From Tangfeifania diversioriginum (GTDB lineage Bacteria; Bacteroidota; Bacteroidia; Bacteroidales; Prolixibacteraceae), in the NCBI GenBank assembly GCA_945873105.1, contig CAMCBW010000002.1:62001-126000 (forward strand): a stretch of DNA of 64,000 bases, given 5' to 3'. Below are positions 27,750 to 35,384 of this stretch, one piece after another; position 1 is the first letter of the stretch; each line of letters starts with the position of its first letter. Both the position numbers and the translations under genes were made by a program. The notes beneath the pieces are model-generated. The model had not been told where the DNA came from and did not search any database. It was given only the letters and a program-made list of their open reading frames with translations.

Positions 27750-29466
27750 ACCAGAAGTAGATGTAGAACGCCACCGTAATGGTAAGAATAATGGCCGAAT
27801 GTATGATATCCCATTTGTTCCAACTGGCACGTGTTGCCGCTTTATCTGCCGCTGAAGCAGAGGACAATGTAATCCCCTGCAATTGCAATTTGGTGGCAGG
27901 TGCTGTATACCGGCTGACAATCATGATTACCAGCATACAGAAAACAAGCATTCCACCACTGAAGAACAACCAGTTGGTATCGTAGAAGAGATAATAGAAT
28001 AGGTTGTTGACCCCTTTTTCTGCGGCCCAAAGTTTCACATCGGTGTAGCCTGCCCCTGTAGCAGTAGTTGAATAATAGACTTTGGCACCAAGTCGCATGA
28101 TCCCAATGATAAAACCGACGATCATTCCCCACATTCCACCTTTGGGAGTCGGGCGTCTGGATAAAATTCCCAAAAGGAAGGCTGCCGCAATTCCAGGTGC
28201 CAGTACCGACTGAACGTCTTGCAGGTAAGTATAGAGTACACTGCCGATACTTTTCATGATTGGAATCCAGAGCATGCCCAGGACAACTACTACAACCGTG
28301 GCTATCCTGCCTACATGAAGTAATTTTAATTCACTGGCTTCGGGACGGTATTTTTTATAAAAATCGATGGTGAACAACATGGCCGATGAGTTGAACAGGG
28401 AGGCCAGGGAACTCATCAATGCTGCAAGGATTCCACATACGACCAATCCCTTTAAACCAGCAGGGAGCAACTTGTTTACAAGGGTCGGAAAGGCTGCATC
28501 AGATGATGATAGGGTGAATGGTTCACCATTGATAATTACTCCTTTTTGAACCATGGCAAAGGCAATCATTCCGGGGATAAGGAAGAGAAAAACAGGGGTA
28601 AGTTTCAGGTAGGCACCGAAAATCGCACCGCGTCGGGCTTCTGTTTCATTTTTGCCTGAGAGCACCCGCTGTACAATGAACTGATCTGTACACCAATACC
28701 AGAATCCTATGACCGATGATCCGATCAAAACCCCCAACCAGGGGAAATTTGGATCCCTGTTGCTCCGAATCAGGTTGGACATGGTATCACCATATGCATT
28801 CACCGTCTTGGCACTGGTGGCAGCCAGCATTTCATCCCAACCTCCTACTGCGCGAAGTCCAAGCACTACGATGATGATGGATCCCAACAGGAGAATGGGT
28901 GTTTGCAAAATCGAGGTATACAAAACTGATTTCATGCCCCCAATAACCGTATAAATAGCAGTCAGCAGGACCAATCCAATGGCCGATATCCAGAAGAAAT
29001 CAATTCCCCACATGGTTTCTATCCCGAAAACCTCCTTGAAAACCAAGCCTCCCGCATAAACCGTTACGGCCACTTTTGTTAGAACATAACTGACCAGCGA
29101 AATCATGGAAAGGATGGTTCTTGACTCAGGATTGTACCTTCGCTCCAGGAATTCCGGCATGGTTGTCACCATGCTTCTGGAATAGAAGGGAACAAATACC
29201 CAACCCAGAATCAGGATCATCCAACCCTGAATTTCCCAGTGAGCCATGGCCATACCACTTGATGCACCTGCACCAGCCAGACCGATCAGGTGTTCCGATC
29301 CAATATTTGAAGCGAATATGGAGGCTCCGATGGCGAGCCAGGTTGCATCACGACCTGCCAGGAAATAATCCCCTGAGGTTTCCTCTTTTTGTTTGAACAC
29401 CCACAAGATAATACCGATGAGCGCCAGACCAAAAAGAGCAATCACAATCCAGTCCAATAGTACCAT
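27748..29466 (-). CDS. Sodium:solute symporter (SSS family), probable L-arabinose transporter
   Basis: 572 residues, highly hydrophobic, with many membrane helices. SGLT-like features include LLDWIVIALFGLALIGI at the start, FASNIGSEHLIGLAGAGAS (sodium-site helix 1), YTVIGGMKSVLYT, and WYWCTDQFIVQRVLSGKN. It would import a sugar with sodium across the inner membrane. Between araA and araD its cargo is most simply L-arabinose, which is inference. Gaps of 79 and 72 bp to its neighbours suggest one transcript. Confidence 0.92.
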   Translation of the reverse strand: MVLLDWIVIALFGLALIGIILWVFKQKEETSGDYFLAGRDATWLAIGASIFASNIGSEHLIGLAGAGASSGMAMAHWEIQGWMILILGWVFVPFYSRSMVTTMPEFLERRYNPESRTILSMISLVSYVLTKVAVTVYAGGLVFKEVFGIETMWGIDFFWISAIGLVLLTAIYTVIGGMKSVLYTSILQTPILLLGSIIIVVLGLRAVGGWDEMLAATSAKTVNAYGDTMSNLIRSNRDPNFPWLGVLIGSSVIGFWYWCTDQFIVQRVLSGKNETEARRGAIFGAYLKLTPVFLFLIPGMIAFAMVQKGVIINGEPFTLSSSDAAFPTLVNKLLPAGLKGLVVCGILAALMSSLASLFNSSAMLFTIDFYKKYRPEASELKLLHVGRIATVVVVVLGMLWIPIMKSIGSVLYTYLQDVQSVLAPGIAAAFLLGILSRRPTPKGGMWGMIVGFIIGIMRLGAKVYYSTTATGAGYTDVKLWAAEKGVNNLFYYLFYDTNWLFFSGGMLVFCMLVIMIVSRYTAPATKLQLQGITLSSASAADKAATRASWNKWDIIHSAIILTITVAFYIYFW

Positions 29467-29545
29467 TTTTTAAGTTTAAATGTTGGTTGTTAAATTGTTA
29501 GCGAGATAATTTTTTATTTGTTAGTTATTAACTCATAACTTTGTT

Positions 29546-31057
29546 TTAGATTCCTTTGGAAAGATGATAGTACAAATCATTCCACCTGAGCTCCTTTTTG
29601 AAGTCGGAGATTTTGGTGTCATTGTTGATCAGCACATATTCGATTCCGGCCATTTCGGCAAAATCTTCCAGTACTTCGGCAGGTATAGCCTGAGAGAAGG
29701 AGGTGTGGTGGGCTCCACCAGCCAGAATCCAGGCACCGGCACCAATCTCGAGATTTGGCTTTGGAATCCACAGAGCACTCGCAACCGGAAGTTTTGGCAT
29801 GGGTGCATCCAGTGGGACTACCTCTACTTCGTTGACGATCAGCCGGTAGCGGTTACCCATGTCGACAAGGGAGGCATTAAGCGCCTGACCAGGTTTCACC
29901 GTAAATTTGGAACGAACCGGATCTGCTTTTCCTCCGATTCCCAATTTGTGTATTTCAACGCAGGGTTTTTCCTGTGCGATTGATTCGCACACTTCGAGCA
30001 TATGCGCACCCAATACCTTGGCACCACTCGGGTGGAGGTGATAGGTATAATCTTCCATGAAGGAGGTTCCTCCGGTTAATCCGGTAGCCATTACCTTCAT
30101 GGTGCGCACCATGGCAGCTGTTTTCCAGTCTCCTTCTCCTCCGAAGCCGTATCCATCCGCCATCAAACGCTGTACGGCAAATCCGGGCAGTTGTGCCAAG
30201 CCCTGCAGGTCTTCGAAAGTAGTAGTAAAGGCCATGAAGCCACCTTTGAGGAGGAAGGCCCTCATGCCTAGTTCAATTCTGGCAGATTCGCGCAGTGATT
30301 CGTGTGCTGCACCTCCTTTTTTCAGGCTATCGACCACATCGTATTTGGCTTCAATTTCGGTTACCAGACTGTCGATGGCACCCTCCGTCACTTCGTTCAC
30401 GAATTTGACCAGGTCACCCACCCCGTAACCATTGACAGAAAGGCCCAGTTGAATTTGTGCTCCAACCTTATCTCCTTCTGTTACTGCTACTTCACGCATA
30501 TTGTCACCCCAGCGGGCAACCTTCAGGTGGCGAAGCTCATTCCAGCCTGCTGCCGCCCTGGCCCAAAGACCAATTTTCTTCTGAACATTTTCTTCCTGCC
30601 AGTGGCCGACTACCACTTTTCGCTGGATGCGCAGACGACTGCCGATGAAACCGAATTCGCGGTCGCCATGGGCTGCCTGGTTCAGGTTCATGAAGTCCAT
30701 GTCAATTTCGTCCCATGGCAGATCCCGGTTAAACTGGGTATGCAGATGGATAAACGGCTTTTGCAAAGAGAGCAAACCGGCTATCCACATTTTGGCAGGA
30801 GAGAAAGTGTGCATCCAGCAGATCAGTCCGATACAGGCTGATGAGTTGTTTGCCTCCTTGCACAATTCGGTTATTTCCGCAGGGGTCTTTACCACCGGTT
30901 TAAATACGATGGTGACCGGAATATGTACCGAAATATCAAAGGCATTTGCGATGGTTGTGGAATTCAACCTTACCTGCTCCAGTGTTTTGGGACCATACAG
31001 GTGCTGGCTTCCGGTAACGAACCAGACTTCAAACTGTTTCAAGGATGTAGTGCTCAT
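29546..31057 (-). CDS. araA: L-arabinose isomerase
   Basis: 503 residues, cytoplasmic. It converts L-arabinose to L-ribulose. Recognised by the start [35 protein letters not shown], and [12 protein letters not shown], with metal-ligand region residues in [11 protein letters not shown]. Full length. First enzyme gene of the operon, with a candidate AraR operator 89 bp upstream of its start codon and a heptamer array in the leader. Confidence 0.97.
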   Translation of the reverse strand: MSTTSLKQFEVWFVTGSQHLYGPKTLEQVRLNSTTIANAFDISVHIPVTIVFKPVVKTPAEITELCKEANNSSACIGLICWMHTFSPAKMWIAGLLSLQKPFIHLHTQFNRDLPWDEIDMDFMNLNQAAHGDREFGFIGSRLRIQRKVVVGHWQEENVQKKIGLWARAAAGWNELRHLKVARWGDNMREVAVTEGDKVGAQIQLGLSVNGYGVGDLVKFVNEVTEGAIDSLVTEIEAKYDVVDSLKKGGAAHESLRESARIELGMRAFLLKGGFMAFTTTFEDLQGLAQLPGFAVQRLMADGYGFGGEGDWKTAAMVRTMKVMATGLTGGTSFMEDYTYHLHPSGAKVLGAHMLEVCESIAQEKPCVEIHKLGIGGKADPVRSKFTVKPGQALNASLVDMGNRYRLIVNEVEVVPLDAPMPKLPVASALWIPKPNLEIGAGAWILAGGAHHTSFSQAIPAEVLEDFAEMAGIEYVLINNDTKISDFKKELRWNDLYYHLSKGI

Positions 31058-31094
31058 GGGGTAGAATTTATTTTTAAATTTTAATGTATTATGG

Positions 31095-31136
31095 TCTTGG
31101 CTGTTTGCCTCTAGCCTTTGGCCGTTGACTGATAGC
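31095..31136. repeat. Degenerate heptamer array, six units, in araA leader
   Basis: Six consecutive 7-mers: TCTTGGC, TGTTTGC, CTCTAGC, CTTTGGC, CGTTGAC, TGATAGC. It lies between the candidate AraR operator and the araA start codon, so it would be part of the araA leader transcript. Same unit length, unit number and related sequence as the array at 27708. Confidence 0.55.
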
Positions 31137-31145
31137 TGGTTTTTT

Positions 31146-31165
31146 AAGAGTTAAAATTACTTTTA
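31146..31165. promoter_or_regulatory. Candidate AraR operator upstream of araA
   Basis: AAGAGTTAAAATTACTTTTA, an imperfect palindrome matching 16 of 20 positions with the site in front of araR (31918-31937). It is in the araR-araA gap, correctly placed to control araA and the genes after it. Confidence 0.65.
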
Positions 31166-31175
31166 ATATTGGTGT

Positions 31176-31889
31176 TTAAGGAAATTTGACAATTCTTTCG
31201 GAGCGAACTCCTGATTCTGCCTCTTTGAACTTGTAGTAAAAGGCTCCCTTTTTTGATTCTGAGGTGTTTTTCTCGTTGGATCGTTCGAGGAGGTCCAGTG
31301 AAAGTACTTTTTTCCGAAAATTCCCTGGATCAAATGTCCGCTGAAAAATGGCCTCGTAGAGGTTTTTTAGTTGCATCAAGGTGAAAAGTTCAGGGAGAAG
31401 CTCTTTTCCTACCAGATTGATTCCGGCTTTCTGCTGCAGGAGCGCCAAAGCATTCTGGATCATTGCCTCATGGTCAAAGATCAGGGGGGGGAGTTTGGTG
31501 ACCGGCCACCAGTGGGCACCATTCTCACGAACCAACTCCTTGTCGTGCATGTCAATGCGGATCAGCGCTACAAAGGTAACGCTGATGACCCTGGCACCAG
31601 GGTCACGGTCGGGTTTTGAAAACGCACCCGACTGCTCCAGGAAAATATCGTGAAGTCCTGTTGTTTGCACCAGGATTCTTCTGGCAGCCTCTTCCAGGGA
31701 TTCGTTGTTCTGGACAAAACCTCCCATCAGCGACCATTTTCCGCGTGCTGGTTCAAAACCCCTTGGATAGAGCAGCAACTTGAGTTCTCCCTCTTCATAA
31801 CCAAAGATGGAGCAGTCAACAGCAACGTAATGTTTTGGATGCTGCTTGTATATTTTGGTCAGCAGGGATATTGCGTTCTCTTCTTGCAT
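31176..31889 (-). CDS. araR: Nudix-domain transcriptional repressor of arabinose genes
   Basis: 237 residues: an N-terminal Nudix domain (about 15-150) and a C-terminal winged helix (about 160-230, LFTLMQLKNLYEAIFQRTFDPGNFRKKVL). In the Nudix box (57-79) the catalytic glutamates are replaced (I72, Q75 and T76 where E is expected), so it should bind rather than hydrolyse its ligand. This agrees with the known Nudix-type AraR of Bacteroides, which senses L-arabinose. It is upstream of araA on the same strand and has its own operator, so it probably represses both itself and the operon. Confidence 0.9.
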   Translation of the reverse strand: MQEENAISLLTKIYKQHPKHYVAVDCSIFGYEEGELKLLLYPRGFEPARGKWSLMGGFVQNNESLEEAARRILVQTTGLHDIFLEQSGAFSKPDRDPGARVISVTFVALIRIDMHDKELVRENGAHWWPVTKLPPLIFDHEAMIQNALALLQQKAGINLVGKELLPELFTLMQLKNLYEAIFQRTFDPGNFRKKVLSLDLLERSNEKNTSESKKGAFYYKFKEAESGVRSERIVKFP

Positions 31890-31908
31890 GTTGTTTGGTT
31901 GTTCCCTG

Positions 31909-31937
31909 CAAACTTATAAAAGTATTAATTACTTTTA
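31909..31937 (-). promoter_or_regulatory. araR promoter box with overlapping AraR operator
   Basis: On the minus strand TAAGTTTG (31909-31916) matches the Bacteroidota -7 consensus TAnnTTTG, 20 bp before the araR ATG. Directly upstream is the near-perfect palindrome AAAAGTATTAATTACTTTTA (31918-31937). A repressor bound there would cover the promoter spacer, indicating autorepression. Confidence 0.7.
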
Positions 31938-32065
31938 ATACCGGAAGGTCAATTTTTTTTAGATTCCTGCTGAAGAACATTTTTACAGTGGTGATTTGGA
32001 TGAAGAGGTCCACAGGGCAACTGAGCAATAGTCGTCGAAAACACTCCATACTAATCATGTAAAGC

Positions 32066-32103
32066 AAAAAGGAGCCACAATTTTTACATTGTGACTCCTT
32101 TTT
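32066..32103 (-). terminator. Intrinsic terminator of the TIM-barrel gene
   Basis: The stem AAAAAGGAGCCACAAT (32066-32081) pairs with ATTGTGACTCCTTTTT (32088-32103) with one mismatch and a 6-nt loop, followed by a U-run in the minus-strand RNA. It begins 28 bp after the stop of the gene at 32131. The symmetry could also stop plus-strand transcription. Confidence 0.85.
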
Positions 32104-32130
32104 ACTTGGAAACCCAATTACTTTGGCAGG

Positions 32131-32967
32131 CTATTTCTTGGTAGCCCGGATGATTCCCCTGAAATAGCCAATGTCTTCGGCAATTCCCATGAAGGGGTCA
32201 CCCATGTCTTTTTCGTGTTCCAGGCTGCACATTCCGCTGTATTTGACCTTGCGGAGCATCTTGACAAATGCAGGAAAGTCGATGATGCCACGACCGATCT
32301 CCAGGGAGTATCCCAGTTTGGTTGGACCGGTAACGTCTTTGATGTGAATGTCAAATACCCTGGTAATATACTTCTTGAGGTCGGCAACAGGATCCTTGCC
32401 ATTTCTGGTGTCATGCCCAATATCGAGGCACATGCCGATGCGGGGATCAAGATCCTTTACATGGTTCCAGACATCTTCTGCATCCGGATAGGTCTTGATG
32501 TCAGGACCATGGAGGTGAATGGCATAATTGAAGCCATACTCCTTCACTTTTTTGTCGACATAGGGTAGCAGTTCATAATTGGGAACCCCTACGATCAATT
32601 TAACGCCAACCCTCTTGGCATAATCGAAAGCCTTGTCAATTTCGGCTTCGGATCTCATGTAGATTGGTCCGACGGCATAACCGGTAACCCCTTTTTCTTT
32701 CAATTTTGCATGAAATGCAGCAATCTGTTCATCTGTGCTGTTCAAAGGCAGATGGAAATCCTTGATGCAAAGATAATGGACATCCACCCGTTGCATGGTA
32801 GCAAGGGTTTTGTCGAGATCGAATTTTGCAAAGGTGTAGCCAGCCATCCCTAGTTTAAACAGTTCTCCTGTTTCAGGGGCCGGTTGAGGACCCGGCCGTG
32901 TCTCCTGAGCAAGAACGGTGAAGCTTGTCACCAGGACTACCATCCATAAAATTAGCGTTTTCTTCAT
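32131..32967 (-). CDS. Secreted sugar phosphate isomerase/epimerase-like TIM-barrel protein
   Basis: 278 residues with signal peptide (MKKTLILWMVVLVTSFTVLAQ), then a xylose-isomerase-like AP_endonuc_2 TIM barrel. Probable metal ligands lie in IHLHGPD, MCLDIGHDTR, FDIHIKDV and SLEHEKD. Secreted members of this family are found with DUF1080 proteins in Bacteroidota glycan loci, and some are reported to act on 3-keto-glycosides. The DUF1080 protein at 48379 makes that a reasonable but unproven role here. Single-gene transcript with its own terminator. Family call firm, reaction uncertain. Confidence 0.82.
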   Translation of the reverse strand: MKKTLILWMVVLVTSFTVLAQETRPGPQPAPETGELFKLGMAGYTFAKFDLDKTLATMQRVDVHYLCIKDFHLPLNSTDEQIAAFHAKLKEKGVTGYAVGPIYMRSEAEIDKAFDYAKRVGVKLIVGVPNYELLPYVDKKVKEYGFNYAIHLHGPDIKTYPDAEDVWNHVKDLDPRIGMCLDIGHDTRNGKDPVADLKKYITRVFDIHIKDVTGPTKLGYSLEIGRGIIDFPAFVKMLRKVKYSGMCSLEHEKDMGDPFMGIAEDIGYFRGIIRATKK

Positions 32968-32999
32968 TTGCTTGAAATTTACATTTAGTTTGAATCGTC

Positions 33000-33062
33000 C
33001 AGCAGCATCATCCTATAACCATGCCAATTTCCTGGTTGCAAAAGGATGATGCGAAACTGCTG
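33000..33062. other. Long imperfect hairpin between the TIM-barrel and sigma genes
   Basis: GCATCATCCT (33005-33014) pairs with AGGATGATGC (33043-33052). Inside it AACCA (33017) pairs with TGGTT (33033), and outside it CAGCA pairs with TGCTG across a 5-nt bulge. It lies 33 bp upstream of the TIM-barrel start and about 150 bp upstream of the sigma gene. No U-run follows, so a leader structure or protein-binding site is as likely as a terminator. Confidence 0.4.
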
Positions 33063-33213
33063 AATGTAGTGCGGAACAAATTTAGTGGAAAGATCATTCA
33101 TTTGGTCTGAAAGTCCCGTTAAATTTGAAGGCTTAACCATTATTTTAAAATTGTTTTGACAAAATCAGCAATTCGGGCAAGACTCCGCTTGTCATTCTTC
33201 TATTGAATATTTG

Positions 33214-33221
33214 TAGTTTTG
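33214..33221 (+). promoter_or_regulatory. TAnnTTTG promoter box of the sigma factor gene
   Basis: TAGTTTTG matches the Bacteroidota -7 element exactly, with a TTG (33189-33191) 22 bp upstream as a possible -33 element. It overlaps the first possible TTG start of the sigma gene, which argues for a start slightly further downstream. Confidence 0.5.
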
Positions 33222-33809
33222 CAAGGAACTAACAACCCTATTTTGAAAGATACATTGTTGATCGACGGGCTCGAACGCAGGGACAAGGTAGTATTTGACT
33301 ATGTATTTAATTTTTACTATTCTTCCTTGTGCGCCTTTGCCATGCAGTATCTCAACGATCGCAATGCAGTGGAAGATTTGGTTCAGGAGTTTTTTGTCAC
33401 CCTCTGGATCGAGGCTCCCAGCCATCCAATACATGCTTCGCTGAAAACCTATCTTTTTGCTGCAGTCAAGAATCGCTGCCTCGATGTACAGAAGCACCGC
33501 AAGGTGGTCGAGAAATACCGGTCGTTCATCCTGTTTTCCACCAGCGAGGAGGATAATTTATCGGATCATCTTTTTGCTGAATCAGAACTGCGTCATGCCA
33601 TTCAAAACAGTGTGGAAAAATTGCCTCCGCGCTGCCGTGAGATTTTTGAACTCAGCCGGCTCAAAGGGTATTCCAACCAGGAGATCGCCCTGCATTTGGG
33701 CCTTTCCAAGCGAACAGTAGAGCTTCAGATCAGCAATGCCCTCAAAGTTTTGAGAAAGGAGCTGGTGGCCTATTTGCCGGTTTGGCTGGTTTTTTGGCTT
33801 TTATTTTAG
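33219..33809 (+). CDS. ECF RNA polymerase sigma factor (FecI type)
   Basis: Up to 196 residues, an ECF sigma factor of the Bacteroidota expansion family. Region 2 (FDYVFNFYYSSLCAFAMQYL ... VEDLVQEFFVTLW) and region 4 (LPPRCREIFELSRLKGYSNQ ... HLGLSKRTVELQISNAL) are clear. No ATG precedes region 2; TTG codons at 33219, 33243, 33255 and 33258 are possible starts, and because a promoter box overlaps the first, 33243 is the better guess. It would direct transcription of the SusC/SusD genes at 35385-40597 once released by FecR encoded next door. Confidence 0.9.
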   Translation: MQGTNNPILKDTLLIDGLERRDKVVFDYVFNFYYSSLCAFAMQYLNDRNAVEDLVQEFFVTLWIEAPSHPIHASLKTYLFAAVKNRCLDVQKHRKVVEKYRSFILFSTSEEDNLSDHLFAESELRHAIQNSVEKLPPRCREIFELSRLKGYSNQEIALHLGLSKRTVELQISNALKVLRKELVAYLPVWLVFWLLF

Positions 33810-33816
33810 TTAAGAA

Positions 33817-34024
33817 GTGCCTAGAGTGCCTAGAGTGAACTAAAGTGCCTAAAGTACTTAAGACAAAAGAATTCATTGGATGAAAGCATCTTTCGGTAGT
33901 TCCAAAATACTTTAGGCACTCTAGGCACTTTAGTTCACTTTAGGCACTTTTAAATGGGTTCAGCTTTTCGCAGTCCCCAAATACTTTAGGCACTCTAGGC
34001 ACTTTAGTTCACTCTAGGCACTTC
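33817..34024. repeat. Three copies of a nonamer-based repeat, one inverted
   Basis: Copy 1 (33817-33862) is built of 9-10-mers such as GTGCCTAGA, GTGCCTAAA and GTGAACTAAA. Copies 2 (33906-33950) and 3 (33980-34024) are nearly identical to each other and are the reverse complement of copy 1 (TTTAGGCACTCTAGGCACTT). In RNA, copy 1 can pair with either copy 2 or copy 3 but not both. The array fills the gap between the sigma and fecR genes. Confidence 0.75.
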
Positions 34025-34105
34025 TTCAGTATGTGTTCTGCGAGCCTTTGTCGTCTTAACCTACAAAGGCAGTTAAACCGCATATTTTTCAAGATCCAAT
34101 TGCAA

Positions 34106-35155
34106 ATGAATTTTACGAAAATTGAGTTTGATGAATTGTTGCCGGGTTATTTGTCGGGCGAATTGTCCGATGAAGAGCGGGTCGGTATGGATGTTTGGCG
34201 TGCTGAGTCTGCTGAAAATGAGCAGCATTATTTAAATTCACTCCAAGCGTGGGAATCGATCTCGCTCTTGCACGAGATGGAGCAGTTCAACTCGTTCGAA
34301 GCTTTGAACAAGGTCCATGTTCGTATCAACCATACCACTTCCGTAAAATGGCTGGTAGTTTTGAAGCATGTTGCAGCCATCCTGGTGCTTCCCCTTTTGG
34401 TTTATTCAGGCTATGTTACCTGGCAGAATTCTTCGCTCACGAAGATGATGACTGAGCGCATTGTCATGCAGACCATCACCTCACAGCAAGGCATGGTCAC
34501 CCAATTTCAGTTGGCGGATGGAACCAAAGTTTGGCTGAATTCAGGATCAGAACTACAGTTTCCCAACCGTTTTACCGGAGATTTCAGGGTAGTGAAACTG
34601 AAGGGGGAGGCCTATTTTGAGGTTACTGAAAACAAAAGGAAACCCTTCAGGGTGAACGCTGGTGAGCTCAATGTGGAGGTGTTGGGAACCTCCTTCGATG
34701 TCGCCAATTACATGGATGAAAAATTGTCGGAGGTAATTCTTGTCGAGGGTAAAGTTAATCTAACTGCCAATGATGCTGCGAAAATAGCCAGACAAATGAC
34801 CTTGCACCCTGGTCAGCGGGGAGTCTATTGTGACCAGACACGGGCGATGCATGCCGAAGAGGTCAATGTAGACAAATACATTGCCTGGCGCGATGGAAAC
34901 CTGATTTTCAGGGATGATAAAATGGAGGAGGTGGTAAAACGGCTCAGCAGATGGTTCAATGTTGAGATCATTGTGAATGATCCAGAAATTAACAGCTACA
35001 TTTATAAGGCCTCTTTTAGAAATGAAAATTTGTTGCAGGTGTTGAACCTGTTGAAAATATCAGCGCCAATTGATTTTAGGATCACCGAGCGCAAAGCACT
35101 TCCAAATGGGGAATTCACCAAACAAAAAGTGTATCTTCAGAAGAAGAGGAGTTAA
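34106..35155 (+). CDS. FecR-family anti-sigma factor
   Basis: About 349 residues from the ATG at 34106 (MNFTKIEFDELLPGYLSGEL). A longer frame to 34031 would run into repeat DNA and is less likely. N-terminal cytoplasmic anti-sigma part (DELLPGYLSGELSDEERVGM), one membrane helix (HVAAILVLPLLVYSGYVTW), periplasmic FecR domain (VTQFQLADGTKVWLNSGSEL ... GEAYFEVTENKRKPFRV), and C-terminal DUF4974 domain (MEEVVKRLSRWFNVEI). It should receive the signal from the STN domain of the SusC at 35385 and control the sigma factor upstream. Confidence 0.93.
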   Translation: MNFTKIEFDELLPGYLSGELSDEERVGMDVWRAESAENEQHYLNSLQAWESISLLHEMEQFNSFEALNKVHVRINHTTSVKWLVVLKHVAAILVLPLLVYSGYVTWQNSSLTKMMTERIVMQTITSQQGMVTQFQLADGTKVWLNSGSELQFPNRFTGDFRVVKLKGEAYFEVTENKRKPFRVNAGELNVEVLGTSFDVANYMDEKLSEVILVEGKVNLTANDAAKIARQMTLHPGQRGVYCDQTRAMHAEEVNVDKYIAWRDGNLIFRDDKMEEVVKRLSRWFNVEIIVNDPEINSYIYKASFRNENLLQVLNLLKISAPIDFRITERKALPNGEFTKQKVYLQKKRS

Positions 35156-35277
35156 GACATTTTATACCAGTTGGGGTCGTAGAAGAAAAATGTAAATCAA
35201 GGATTAGAAGGCTAGAATGATGCTGGTTAGGAAAAACCAATAAACTCAATTTAAGATGATAAGCATATAAAAAAATA

Positions 35278-35309
35278 CCGGGGAAGATGTTTGGCCACAT
35301 CCGCCCCGG
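35278..35309 (+). other. Strong GC hairpin in the fecR-susC gap
   Basis: CCGGGG (35278-35283) pairs with CCCCGG (35304-35309) and GATGT with ACATC inside it, with a 6-nt loop and one small internal loop. A short T-run occurs only about 18 bp later. It is 123 bp after fecR and 76 bp before the susC start, so it could be an attenuator, a weak terminator or a leader structure. Confidence 0.5.
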
Positions 35310-35384
35310 CACCACATCCGGCACACTTTTTTGGTCGAAAGTGTTTCGGTTTCATTAGTATTAACTAAAAAACATGTCAAATCT

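Noticed and set aside
34031-34105. N-terminal extension of the FecR protein
   Set aside because: The added residues are not FecR-like and begin at the edge of repeat DNA; the ATG at 34106 gives the normal family start.
35331-35384. Upstream TTG start for the frameshifted SusC
   Set aside because: It lies in the leader next to a hairpin; MKKLFRLTRRCQ at 35385 is the usual type of start for STN-containing SusC proteins.
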